From NCBI RefSeq assembly GCF_004114795.1, contig NZ_CP035311.1, positions 2,108,001 through 2,172,000 on the forward strand: 64,000 bases of DNA. Direction: 5' to 3'. Both the position numbers and the translations under genes were made by a program. Shown here in pieces: positions 17,167 to 25,794 of the stretch (the first letter of the stretch is position 1; each line of letters begins with the position of its first letter). The DNA is from Janthinobacterium sp. 17J80-10 (GTDB lineage: Bacteria; Pseudomonadota; Gammaproteobacteria; Burkholderiales; Burkholderiaceae_D). The notes beneath the pieces were generated by a model. That model saw only the letters and a list, made by a program, of their open reading frames with translations, made no database searches and was not told where the DNA came from.

Positions 17167-18393
17167 ATGATGTTCAAGCATTCATGCGCGCGCTTGCCTG
17201 CATTGCGCCGCCAGTACCTGTTGCCTCTCCTGGTCATTCCCGGAATGGTGTTCAGTACAGCGGCACAGGCCCAGTCTGCTGTCAACGAGGAGGGCGAGGT
17301 AGTGCGCGCCTATGTCGGCTTGTCGTTGACGCACGACGACAACATTCTCGGGACGAGCAACGCCGCGATTGCCGCAGGCACGCCCAAGCTGTCTGATACT
17401 GCACGCCGTGTGGAAGCGGGACTGATCTTCGACAAGACCATCAGCCAGCAACGCCTGACAGCCAGTTTGAACCTGGACCGGACCAGCTTCAATCGGTTCG
17501 GCAATCTCGATTACAACGGACGCGATGTCCGCGCCAACTGGAACTGGCATGTCGGCAGCCAGTTCGAAGGCAATCTCGGCCTCACGCACGTCAAGGCGCT
17601 GACTTCTGTCCAGGACAGTCTTCAGGCAACAGGATTGCCTTCGCAATTGCCGAATGTCCGAACGCAGGATCGCCAGTACTTCGATGCCAGCTGGCGCCTG
17701 CACCCCAGCTGGCGCTTGCGCGGCGGGGTAAGTCACTATGAACTTGACTATGATCAAGCCGCCCAGCAAGTCGGTAACCGCAGTGTTAAGGATGGGGAAG
17801 TCGGAATCGACTACCTGGCACGCAGCGGCAGCAGTGCTGGCTTGCAGTATCGTCACGCCGAAGGCGACTTCGCGCAGAGCCCGCTCAATGATTACAGCCA
17901 GGATGAACTCAAGGCCCGGGTCGACTGGAAAGTTACCGGCAAGACGGACTTGCTGTTCCTCGCCGGGTGGGTGCGTCGCGAAAATGACCTGGCGCCGGCC
18001 AATGATTTTTCCGGGTTTAACGGACGTGTGAACGCGACCTGGCGCGCAACCGGGAAAACCACGGTCTCTGCCAGCCTCTGGCGTGAAATCGGCGCCCTGG
18101 ATGACCAGATCGCATCCTATTCGCTCAACCGCGGCATCAGCCTCGGCGCCGGCTGGGAAATCACGCGCCAGATTCGACTCGATGGATATTTGCAGCATGA
18201 GCGTCGCGACTATACCCCGGCCAATCTGGCACGCAATGACCGGGTCAATTACAGCTCGCTGCAGCTTTCCTACTACCCCATCCGCAAATTGCGGATCCAG
18301 ACAGGGGTCTACCGTACGGTGTTAAATTCCGATGTCGCGGCCATACCCTACCGCAACCTGGGTGTAAGCCTGGGCACCCGCTACGAGTTCTAA
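17167..18393 (+). CDS. epsL: EPS-associated outer-membrane beta-barrel protein EpsL
   Basis: A 408-residue outer-membrane protein of the EpsL family found in EPS loci that often carry exosortase B. A signal peptide of about 36 residues ends AAQAQS. The rest alternates short amphipathic strands (for example RVEAGLIFDKTISQQRLTAS and GWEITRQIRLDGYLQHER), giving about 16-18 strands, and it ends in ...LGTRYEF with the C-terminal Phe needed for BAM recognition. The likely role is passage or anchoring of the polysaccharide at the outer membrane, alongside EpsE. The start ATGATG at 17167 has a GGA-containing site upstream. A strong hairpin follows the stop, so epsL may be a separate unit from epsD onward. 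Confidence 0.85.
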   Translation: MMFKHSCARLPALRRQYLLPLLVIPGMVFSTAAQAQSAVNEEGEVVRAYVGLSLTHDDNILGTSNAAIAAGTPKLSDTARRVEAGLIFDKTISQQRLTASLNLDRTSFNRFGNLDYNGRDVRANWNWHVGSQFEGNLGLTHVKALTSVQDSLQATGLPSQLPNVRTQDRQYFDASWRLHPSWRLRGGVSHYELDYDQAAQQVGNRSVKDGEVGIDYLARSGSSAGLQYRHAEGDFAQSPLNDYSQDELKARVDWKVTGKTDLLFLAGWVRRENDLAPANDFSGFNGRVNATWRATGKTTVSASLWREIGALDDQIASYSLNRGISLGAGWEITRQIRLDGYLQHERRDYTPANLARNDRVNYSSLQLSYYPIRKLRIQTGVYRTVLNSDVAAIPYRNLGVSLGTRYEF

Positions 18394-18416
18394 CCCGGTC
18401 GCTCAGGCGCAAATGT

Positions 18417-18458
18417 TAACGATTCCGGGAAGCTGACACCCGCTTCCCGGAATCGTTA
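18417..18458 (+). terminator. Perfect 17-bp stem-loop after epsL
   Basis: Arms 18417-18433 and 18442-18458 are perfectly complementary around the 8-nt loop TGACACCC. Only a short T-rich run (TTATTT) follows, so it may be a terminator, a processing site or mRNA stabiliser between epsL and epsD. The rest of the 18394-18710 gap shows no other clear element. Confidence 0.6.
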
Positions 18459-18710
18459 TTTCTCGCTCGCTGGCGCTGACTACAGCAATCTGGCCGTCTG
18501 TTCAGGCGGCAAGAATTCTTATTTTTGCTACAAATTCACTGAACAGCCTCACACCTGTTCCCCTTGCGTTCCATCCCCTGCGCTAGAACAAAGCTCTTGC
18601 AGAGCCCAATGCTAAATTGAGTCCATGCAAAAGTTTTGGAGGTTTTAGGGCAATCCAATTGCCTAGCCTCCATATCTTCAGGCTTTCTCACGTGGTAAGG
18701 GAGTGGACTC

Positions 18711-19655
18711 GTGCGCTTCGGGCATTTTTTAAAAACGCGAACCTGTTTTGATTATGTCGGGCATCAGTTTTTGATGCTTGCCATGGTGGGGCTCCCATTT
18801 TTCCTGGTGTCTTGCGGAAAGCAGGATGTGCCGGGCGTGCCTGTTGCCCAAGTTAATGGCAAGGCAATCACCGATTACCACCTGGACAGGGAACTGGCGC
18901 AGTCGGAAGCGGGCCACGCCAATGCGGATCGCTCCGGCGCGCTACAGACCTTGATCAATCGCCAGTTGTTGCAAGACGAGGCCCAGCGTCAGAGTCTGGA
19001 TCGTGATCCGCACGTTTTGTCGGCCATTGAAAATGCGAAGGCAAAGATCCTGGCCCAGGCCTACCTCGATAGCCAGCTTGCCTATGTTGCGGCACCAACC
19101 AGGGAAGAGCTGCAAGCCTATTTCGACCGGCATCCCGAAAAATTTTCCAAAAGAAAACTATTTCATTTAAAGGAAATCGTGCTTCCGTCCGCCGAGCTGA
19201 CGGGAGAGCTGAAGTCAGCGATGGATCTGGCGCATTCGATTGAGGATATCGCTGCATGGCTGGATGGAAGGCGCATTGTCTATAAGCTGGGTCGGCATAC
19301 CCGCAGTTCTGCAGACATGCCGGCAGCGTTGCTCGCCAAGATCCAGGAGCTGCAGCCGGGCCAGATGATGGCGGTGCGAGAGGGAGGCGATGCTTACCTG
19401 ATAGCCGTTGCATCGATTCAGGAAAGTCCGCTCAGCCTGGAAGCCGCCACGCCACAGATCGATCGGGTTTTGCTGGATGAAAAAGGACGCGAGCGGGGTG
19501 ATGCCCAACTGGCGCGCCTGCGCGCCGGAGCGAAAGTGGCTTATCAGCCAGGCAAAAATTCAGAGTCACTTGCTATTACGCACGTTGACGCCATGCAAGC
19601 TGCTGCCGGTGCGCGAGTCGCGCCGCCGGAGACTCGGCAAGGGGCCGCTCAGTGA
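18711..19655 (+). CDS. epsD: EpsD family peptidyl-prolyl cis-trans isomerase lipoprotein
   Basis: A 314-residue SurA/PpiC-like lipoprotein associated with EPS export. The signal peptide ends in the lipobox LVSC (Cys near residue 35). A SurA-N-like helical region follows (NGKAITDYHLDRELAQ ... TLINRQLLQDEAQRQ), then a parvulin-like segment (FSKRKLFHLKEIVLP through GDAYLIAVASIQESPLS). Such proteins are thought to help fold outer-membrane components. The start is GTG 18711 with AAGGGAG 8 nt upstream. It is followed by epsE, epsF and epsG in the order typical for EpsDEFG systems. Confidence 0.85.
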   Translation: MRFGHFLKTRTCFDYVGHQFLMLAMVGLPFFLVSCGKQDVPGVPVAQVNGKAITDYHLDRELAQSEAGHANADRSGALQTLINRQLLQDEAQRQSLDRDPHVLSAIENAKAKILAQAYLDSQLAYVAAPTREELQAYFDRHPEKFSKRKLFHLKEIVLPSAELTGELKSAMDLAHSIEDIAAWLDGRRIVYKLGRHTRSSADMPAALLAKIQELQPGQMMAVREGGDAYLIAVASIQESPLSLEAATPQIDRVLLDEKGRERGDAQLARLRAGAKVAYQPGKNSESLAITHVDAMQAAAGARVAPPETRQGAAQ

Positions 19656-19719
19656 GGCGAGGGCAGTGCCTTGCGCGCTGGATAAACCGTTGGATATGAA
19701 CCAGTTAGGGGATCTCAAA

Positions 19720-20508
19720 ATGAAAAGCTATTTCAAATGGATGTTGGCGCTAATTACGTTTCTGGTCGTCGGCGCGGCTGCCGCAGCCGATATTGAGCTG
19801 GGCCCGGGAGACACCTTACGCGTCAATGTTTACGGTCATCCTGACCTTTCCCTTGAAACCAGGGTGTCTGAATCGGGCAGCATTTCTTATCCCTTGATCG
19901 GGGAGGTCAAGGTGAGCGGGCTATCACCGGCAGAAGCGCAGAAAAAAATCGCCGGCATGCTTGAACGTGGCGGCTACCTGCGCAACCCCCAGGTGAACAT
20001 CTCCGTTGCCCAGAATCAAAGCCAGCAGGTATCGGTCTTGGGGCAGGTGACGCGCCCCGGGCGCTACCCGGTCGATGGCAAACGCAGTCTGACCGATATC
20101 CTGGCATTGGCCGGCGGCACGACACAAGATGCGGGCGACGTGGTCACGCTGGTGCGCACCCGTAACGGCAAGACCGTCAAGGAAAGCCTGGATCTCCATT
20201 CGATGGTGAGGACCGGCGACATGCATAAAAATTTGCAGCTGAAGACCGATGACGTGATTTACGTCGAGCGGGCGCCGCGTTTCTATATTTATGGCGAAGT
20301 CCAGCACCCCGGCACCTATAAGCTGGAACGCAACATGACCGTGATCCAGGCGCTTTCCGTTGGCGGTGGCTTGAGCCCGCGTGGCACGGATCGCGGCGTA
20401 CGACTGAAGCGACGTGATGCCGACGGCACCTTGCGCGAGATTACCGCAAAACATGAGGATATCGTTCAAACCGATGACGTCGTTTATGTGCGGGAAAGCC
20501 TGTTCTAG
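19720..20508 (+). CDS. epsE: Polysaccharide export protein EpsE (Wza-like)
   Basis: A 262-residue periplasmic/outer-membrane export protein. A signal peptide of about 24 residues (ends GAAAAA) is followed by the Poly_export domain starting IELGPGDTLRVNVYGHPDL and two SLBB domains (VSVLGQVTRPGRYPVDGKRS and FYIYGEVQHPGTYKLERNM). There is no lipobox Cys, unlike E. coli Wza, so the protein probably lacks an acyl anchor. I chose ATG 19720 (MKSYFKWM) because AGGGGA is 7 nt upstream; the frame extends to 19408 inside epsD. It should form the channel with EpsL and the EpsF co-polymerase. Confidence 0.9.
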   Translation: MKSYFKWMLALITFLVVGAAAAADIELGPGDTLRVNVYGHPDLSLETRVSESGSISYPLIGEVKVSGLSPAEAQKKIAGMLERGGYLRNPQVNISVAQNQSQQVSVLGQVTRPGRYPVDGKRSLTDILALAGGTTQDAGDVVTLVRTRNGKTVKESLDLHSMVRTGDMHKNLQLKTDDVIYVERAPRFYIYGEVQHPGTYKLERNMTVIQALSVGGGLSPRGTDRGVRLKRRDADGTLREITAKHEDIVQTDDVVYVRESLF

Positions 20509-20568
20509 GACTTCCCGCTTTATTCCCTGAAAGTTAAGTACGTCCGGAAAATATTGAAGAGTGTATCG

Positions 20569-21978
20569 ATGAACTTCTACCAGTTTTTACAGATTCTCCG
20601 CGGTCGCCGAAAAATCATTTTCATGACGCTATTGGTAACAGTGCTGACAGCTTTTACCGTCAGCCTGGTGCAAACCAAGGTTTACAAGAGCACTACCTCG
20701 CTGGTGCTCAATTACCGTGGTGTCGATCCCGTCAACGGGATGGCCTTGCCTGCGCAACTGCTGCCTGGCTACATGGCAACCCAAGTCGAAATTATCGCCA
20801 GCAAGAACGTCGCGCTCAAAGTGGTTGACGAACTCAAGCTTGATCAAGGGGCAGAGGTCAAGGAGCAATTTCAGGAAGCCACCGATGGCAAAGGCTCGTT
20901 GCGGGACTGGCTTGCGGGTTTGCTGTTAAAAAACCTGGAAGTTGTGCCGTCTCGTGAAAGCAGCGTGATCGATATTACATTCAAGGGTGCCGATCCTAAA
21001 TTTGCCGCATCCGTTGCCAATGCGTTTGCCAGCGCGTACCAGAAAACCGGCGTGCAACTGAAAGTGGAACCCTTGAAGAAAGTCTCCGGTTTTTTCAATG
21101 ACCAGGCCAAGTTGTTGCGACAAAACCTCGAGGAAGCGCAAAACCGGCTATCCAAGTATCAACAGGAAAAAGGCATCGTCAATGCCGATACGCGCATGGA
21201 TGTCGAAACTAATCGTCTGAACGAATTGTCGAGCCAGCTCGTATTGGCGCAGTCACAGTTGCTGGAAGCAACATCGCGACGCACCGGTGCAATGGGCGCT
21301 CATGCCGGTGAATCGCCTGATGTGGTGAGCAATTCGCTCATTCAAACCTTGAAGGCGGATCTGGCGCGTGCTGAAGCGCGGTTTTCCCAGACGCGCCAGA
21401 ATTTGGGCCACAACCATCCGCAATATCTCGCCACGCAAGCGGAGGTGGGGCGACTGCGCTCAGAGTTGAATGCCCAGACTTCGGCAATTTCTCAAAGCGT
21501 TGCCAACAATGCACGCATACTTCAGCAGCGCGAAGCTGAACTGCGCAATGCCTTCAATCAGCAGAAAACCAAGGTGCTCGAACTGAACCGTGCGCGGGAC
21601 GAAATAACAATGCTCGTGCGCGAGGTGGAAAACGCCCAGCGCTCCTACGATACGACAGCGCAGCGCTTCACCCAGACCAACATCGAAGGCCAGGCCAATC
21701 AGACTGATGTCGCAGTATTGAATGTGGCCGTGCCGCCAACCATGCCTGCAGGTCCGAAGGTGTTGCTCAATACCTTGCTGGCCGCTCTGCTCGGTACCGC
21801 TCTGGGCATCGGCATTGGCGTTCTGGCCGAAATGGCTGACCGACGCGTGCGCACGGTGAACGACCTCGTCGATGTGCTGGATGCGCCGGTGCTGGGAGTG
21901 ATTGATTGGGGACGACGCGGAGGCGAACGCTTCAAGGCACCGCGGTTGGCGATGCAGCGTCCCATGCTGGCGAATTAG
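20569..21978 (+). CDS. epsF: Chain-length determinant protein EpsF (Wzc/Wzz-type co-polymerase)
   Basis: A 469-residue polysaccharide co-polymerase. Two membrane helices (about residues 18-38 and 408-430) flank a long periplasmic region with extended coiled coil (residues about 170-370, rich in Gln, Glu and Leu), the Wzz architecture. The cytoplasmic tail (ADRRVRTVNDLVDVLDAPVLGVIDW) normally contacts the EpsG kinase-like partner encoded next. ATG 20569 (MNFYQFLQIL) is the natural start. The gene lies 60 nt after epsE and 14 nt before epsG. It sets polymer length with the Wzy-like protein at 26957. Confidence 0.92.
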   Translation: MNFYQFLQILRGRRKIIFMTLLVTVLTAFTVSLVQTKVYKSTTSLVLNYRGVDPVNGMALPAQLLPGYMATQVEIIASKNVALKVVDELKLDQGAEVKEQFQEATDGKGSLRDWLAGLLLKNLEVVPSRESSVIDITFKGADPKFAASVANAFASAYQKTGVQLKVEPLKKVSGFFNDQAKLLRQNLEEAQNRLSKYQQEKGIVNADTRMDVETNRLNELSSQLVLAQSQLLEATSRRTGAMGAHAGESPDVVSNSLIQTLKADLARAEARFSQTRQNLGHNHPQYLATQAEVGRLRSELNAQTSAISQSVANNARILQQREAELRNAFNQQKTKVLELNRARDEITMLVREVENAQRSYDTTAQRFTQTNIEGQANQTDVAVLNVAVPPTMPAGPKVLLNTLLAALLGTALGIGIGVLAEMADRRVRTVNDLVDVLDAPVLGVIDWGRRGGERFKAPRLAMQRPMLAN

Positions 21979-21992
21979 GAAAGGTTATTTAT

Positions 21993-22868
21993 ATGAATCA
22001 GCGCGTCCCTCCAATGGCAACATTGCCTGTCTCGATCAATCAGGATTCGACGATGGGCCGGATCCTGCTGGACCAGGGCAAAATCACAGCCACCGATACC
22101 GAACGCATCTTGCGCCTGCAACGCGAGCAGGGAATGCGCTTTGGCGAAGCTGCCCAGTCGCTTGGCTTGATTACGGAAGCCGATGTAAAACAGGTGCTGG
22201 CAAACCAGTTCGGTTTCCCTTACCTGCATCCGGGGCAGGGCGAATATCCGCAAGAACTGATTGCGGCTTACGAACCATTCAGCGACGAGGCTGAAATGCT
22301 GCGCGGCGTCAGAGCCCAACTGGTCCAGCGATGGTTCGGTAATGGTCACAATGCACTGGTTATCGTGAGCATCGGTCCGGAAGAAGGGGCGAGCCTGTTC
22401 GCAGCCAACCTGGGGGTTGTCTTTGCCCAATTGGGGGAGCCGACATTGATTTTGGACGCCAACATGCGTTCGCCCCAGCAGCATGAGATTTTCCGCCTTC
22501 GTGGCAGGCAGGGGCTGTCGGAAATACTGGCCGGACGTTGCGGCATGCACGCGGTCTGTCGCGTGGATTATTTCGAAGATCTTTCCATTTTGCCGGCAGG
22601 AACGGTGCCGCCCAATCCCCAGGAGCTTTTGTTCCGGCCCAGCTTCCGCGAGTTGCAGGAGAATTTGCGACGCCATTTCAAGACCATTCTTATCGATGTG
22701 CCTGCGCTCTCGACTGGCTCCGATGCACTGACGATTGCAGCAAATGTAGGTGGTGTCCTGCTTGTGGCGCGGCGGGATGGCACCTATCTGGCCGACCTCA
22801 GCACGGTGCGCGAAAAGATGCGCCGCGCAGGCGTGGAGGTGGTCGGGTCAGTATTACTCGAATTCTAG
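21993..22868 (+). CDS. epsG: EpsG, BY-kinase-like chain-length partner with degenerate nucleotide site
   Basis: A 291-residue cytoplasmic partner of EpsF. Residues about 20-85 form the GspE-N/MshEN-like domain common in EpsG (MGRILLDQGKITATDTERIL ... LLTEADV-like). Residues 115-290 form the BY-kinase fold. The expected Walker A (G-x-G-K/R-S/T) reads GPEEGASLF at 128-136, with no basic residue, and Walker A' is LILDANMR with Asn157 instead of Asp. The C-terminus ends VGSVLLEF with no tyrosine cluster. The fold is clear, but ATP binding and kinase activity look doubtful. The start ATG 21993 has AGGAAAGG upstream. Confidence 0.88.
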   Translation: MNQRVPPMATLPVSINQDSTMGRILLDQGKITATDTERILRLQREQGMRFGEAAQSLGLITEADVKQVLANQFGFPYLHPGQGEYPQELIAAYEPFSDEAEMLRGVRAQLVQRWFGNGHNALVIVSIGPEEGASLFAANLGVVFAQLGEPTLILDANMRSPQQHEIFRLRGRQGLSEILAGRCGMHAVCRVDYFEDLSILPAGTVPPNPQELLFRPSFRELQENLRRHFKTILIDVPALSTGSDALTIAANVGGVLLVARRDGTYLADLSTVREKMRRAGVEVVGSVLLEF

Positions 22869-22943
22869 GGGTTCGCCAATGACCCAGACAACTGCGCTGC
22901 ACATGGCAGTGCTGTAGCGTCTCGTCCGTTATCCTGGAGAAAA

Positions 22944-24590
22944 ATGACAACCCCAAGTCCTGACATCGCTGGCGTCGGCGCAATGGCTGCCACTCCCTAT
23001 TCGCACGACAATGTGCGCCGTGGCGTTCTGCATTACCTTCTCGGACGCGGAATGTCGGCGGCAGCGGGCTTTCTGACAGTGATTTTGCTGGTGCGCCACA
23101 TGGAGGTAGCAGCTTATGCGGCGTATACGGCGATATTGGGATTCTGCGTGCTGGCAGGCATGCTTTCCGGACTAGGCATGGAAAGGGCGCTGACACGCTT
23201 CATACCTGAAGGGGTCATGCAGCATCCCGGGCTACCGTTGAGGCGCTTTATCTGGTGGACGAGTGCTGTCCGGATGGCCATCCTTCTGCTGCTTGTTTGT
23301 ATTTTGTATGCTTTCTGGCCTGCGCTCGCGGAGCGTTTCGCAGGGCTGGCAATGGTACCGAAGTTTCCTCTGGCGCTCGCAGCTGTACTGGCAAGCAATG
23401 CCATGTTCCAGCTTTTTTCAGCAGTCATGCAGGCCATGGTTCAGCAAAAAAATCTGACCAGGATTCTTGTCGTGCAGTGGGCAGGACGCCTGGTCCTCGT
23501 ACTGGCGATCCTCAGTGGCGGGACAGGCATCACGCTGGAACAGGCGTTATGGCTGATGGCTGTGCCTGATGGCATAGGCACAGTCATCCTGGCCTGGACT
23601 ATACACAAGTGCCTGAGGACACCACCAGCCAGCACGAAACATGAGCAGCTGCAGGAGCGTGACGAGAATGATCCATGGCCGCCATGGCAGCAGGTCGGGA
23701 AGCTGTCCCTCAATAACTATGGCTATAACCTGCTCGCAGCCTTGCCGCAAGGGTCGTCGATGATCATTCTGGCAGCAGCCTTGCTGGCGGCGCCTTTTGT
23801 GGCCGTATATGGGTTTTACATTAATCTGATCGAGCGTTTTCGCCAATATCTGCCGCTGCAATTCATGCTCAATCTGGCTGAGCCTGTGTTGATAGCCAGT
23901 TATATCCGCGACCGCGATTTTGCCCGCCTCTGCCACCATGGCCGGCTATTGTACAAATTGAATTTGCTGCTGTTGTTGCCTGCGCTGGCATGGCTAGGTG
24001 CCGTCGCTGTGCCGATGACACATATTTTAACGGGTGGGAAGTACACCGAGCATGCCTGGATACTGCCGCTGTTGATTGCCCAAATAGCGGTCGGCAGTCA
24101 CGCCACCATTTTGCAAATCATTATCAATGCCATCGGCAAGAGCGGCATTCTGACGGTTTCAGGCTGTTCGGCTTTGGTCGCAATGATGCTGGCCATTGGA
24201 CTGGTGCTCTTCAGCGGCGAATATTCCTGGCTGGTCGTGGCACCACTGGTCTATGAAATGGTAAATAACCTGGCGGCAGTTACCCTGCTTGGAAAGAATG
24301 GCTGGCCCTATGACCTGCAATGGCGATTCCACGCGAAGCTGCTGTTGGCAACTGCCGGTGCGTGGGCAGGGGCGTTATTCGCCTGCGCGCAAATTGCATC
24401 GCCGCTGGGGCAAGTCTTGCTCGCCGGCGTAGTGGTTGCGGCACTTTTCTGCTTGAGCATTGCCTTGTTGCGGGTCGTCGAGCCAGGCGAGCTACAGAGC
24501 TTGCGCGGGATATTGAATCGAAAAAATGGACAAGATCATGCTCCAGACGGATCTGCCGTATCGCAGCGAGGAGTGAATCGTGAAGGATGA
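22944..24590 (+). CDS. Wzx-like polysaccharide flippase
   Basis: A 548-residue integral membrane protein with about 12-14 hydrophobic helices spread over residues 35-520, and the MATE/MOP-type polysaccharide biosynthesis start VLHYLLGRGMSAAAGFLTVILLVRHM. It probably flips lipid-linked EPS repeat units to the periplasm for the Wzy-like polymerase. The 76-nt gap after epsG and the 11-nt overlap with the next glycosyltransferase keep it in the EPS operon. Low sequence conservation is normal for this family, so the call rests on topology and context. Confidence 0.82.
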   Translation: MTTPSPDIAGVGAMAATPYSHDNVRRGVLHYLLGRGMSAAAGFLTVILLVRHMEVAAYAAYTAILGFCVLAGMLSGLGMERALTRFIPEGVMQHPGLPLRRFIWWTSAVRMAILLLLVCILYAFWPALAERFAGLAMVPKFPLALAAVLASNAMFQLFSAVMQAMVQQKNLTRILVVQWAGRLVLVLAILSGGTGITLEQALWLMAVPDGIGTVILAWTIHKCLRTPPASTKHEQLQERDENDPWPPWQQVGKLSLNNYGYNLLAALPQGSSMIILAAALLAAPFVAVYGFYINLIERFRQYLPLQFMLNLAEPVLIASYIRDRDFARLCHHGRLLYKLNLLLLLPALAWLGAVAVPMTHILTGGKYTEHAWILPLLIAQIAVGSHATILQIIINAIGKSGILTVSGCSALVAMMLAIGLVLFSGEYSWLVVAPLVYEMVNNLAAVTLLGKNGWPYDLQWRFHAKLLLATAGAWAGALFACAQIASPLGQVLLAGVVVAALFCLSIALLRVVEPGELQSLRGILNRKNGQDHAPDGSAVSQRGVNREG

Positions 24591-25794
24591 ATGCATTGTC
24601 TTCACATGGCTGTCGCCCGACCAGCCGGGCTTTCTCGACTTTGCTTATCGGGTACGTTCGCTGGCGCAGCATTATCGCACCACGCTGGTCAGTCCTTATG
24701 CGCTGACACAGCCGGAATTTGCCATTGCCGGCATTGAGCACCTCGTATTGCCGCATGGCGGCAGCAGGCTGGGCTGGATTGGCTACATGCTGGACAGCGC
24801 CCGGCTTATCCGTGCCCGCAGGCCGGCCTGTGCCGTGCTGCTGCATTCCATGCTGGCGCCACTTGTGCTGCTGGCAGGCAGCACGCCTGTCGCTCTGTAC
24901 TGGAACGAACATCCAAGCCGCTTCACGGCCTCGCCGCCGGGGCATCCCTGGCTCAAGCGAGTAGCAAGAAATTTGGCTTTGAAACTATTTTTCCTGCATG
25001 CGGCGAAGAAGGCCGACCTGGTGATGCCGATCGGCGAAGCGCATCAACAGGAATTGCTTCGCATAGGGTGCCGTGCCGAGCGGGTTCGTCTCCTGTACAT
25101 GGGAGTCGATGCGACTTTTTTCCAGCATCGTGCAGGCAAGATGCCGCCCAATAAAGACGCGCCGCTCGAGCTCGTCTATAACGGTACAGTGAATCAGTTG
25201 CGCGGCAGGGACGTGATGCTGGAAGCTATTGTACTGGCCAATCAGAAAGGCAAGATCGCCCATCTGACAATCGTTGGCGCGAATGAGGAACAACTACGGT
25301 ATTGCGGCGAATATGCAAGGCATTTCGGCATCGGCGATGCCCTGACAGTTTGCGGGCGCATTCCAGGTCGGGATATTCCTGGCATTCTGAGCAATGCGGA
25401 TATCGGCTTGTGTTTTATGGAAGACCTGCCATGGTGGCGCTTCAATCCTCCCACCAAACTGTTCGAATACCTGGTCGCAGGAATCCCTGTTCTGGCCAGC
25501 GATATTCGCACCCATACCCAGTACATAGCGGATTGGTATAACGGCATGATCTGCCAGTATGACAGCCATAGTCTTGCCGGGGCGATTGCGCTTCTTTGGG
25601 AGCGGCGCGAGAGTTTGTCACTGCTGAAGGCCACTGCCCGCAAATCGGGAGAACAATATCTCTGGGACAGGATTGAGCCCGAGTTTTTAAAATCTATCAA
25701 GGCAATTGCGCGAACCAATCGTCAAGCCTCCTCAAGTGAAAGATCCACATTGTCGGAGCCCAATGGCGTCGATAAGGTGTCGAAGGAGGCATGA
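24580..25794 (+). CDS. Glycosyltransferase (GT4-type), first of a tandem pair
   Basis: A 404-residue GT-B enzyme for EPS repeat assembly at the cytoplasmic face. The N-terminal domain has CIVFTWLSPDQPGFLDFAYRVRSLA and LYWNEHP. The C-terminal donor domain has ELVYNGTVNQLRGRDVML, the CGRIPGRDIPGILSNADIGL segment and PPTKLFEYLVAGIPVLASDI, with Glu in the position that contacts the nucleotide-sugar in the EX7E-like motif. The GTG start at 24580 has GAGGAG upstream and overlaps the flippase gene. It is strongly similar along its whole length to the next gene, so the two arose by duplication. Donor and acceptor sugars are unknown. Confidence 0.85.
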   Translation: MKDECIVFTWLSPDQPGFLDFAYRVRSLAQHYRTTLVSPYALTQPEFAIAGIEHLVLPHGGSRLGWIGYMLDSARLIRARRPACAVLLHSMLAPLVLLAGSTPVALYWNEHPSRFTASPPGHPWLKRVARNLALKLFFLHAAKKADLVMPIGEAHQQELLRIGCRAERVRLLYMGVDATFFQHRAGKMPPNKDAPLELVYNGTVNQLRGRDVMLEAIVLANQKGKIAHLTIVGANEEQLRYCGEYARHFGIGDALTVCGRIPGRDIPGILSNADIGLCFMEDLPWWRFNPPTKLFEYLVAGIPVLASDIRTHTQYIADWYNGMICQYDSHSLAGAIALLWERRESLSLLKATARKSGEQYLWDRIEPEFLKSIKAIARTNRQASSSERSTLSEPNGVDKVSKEA

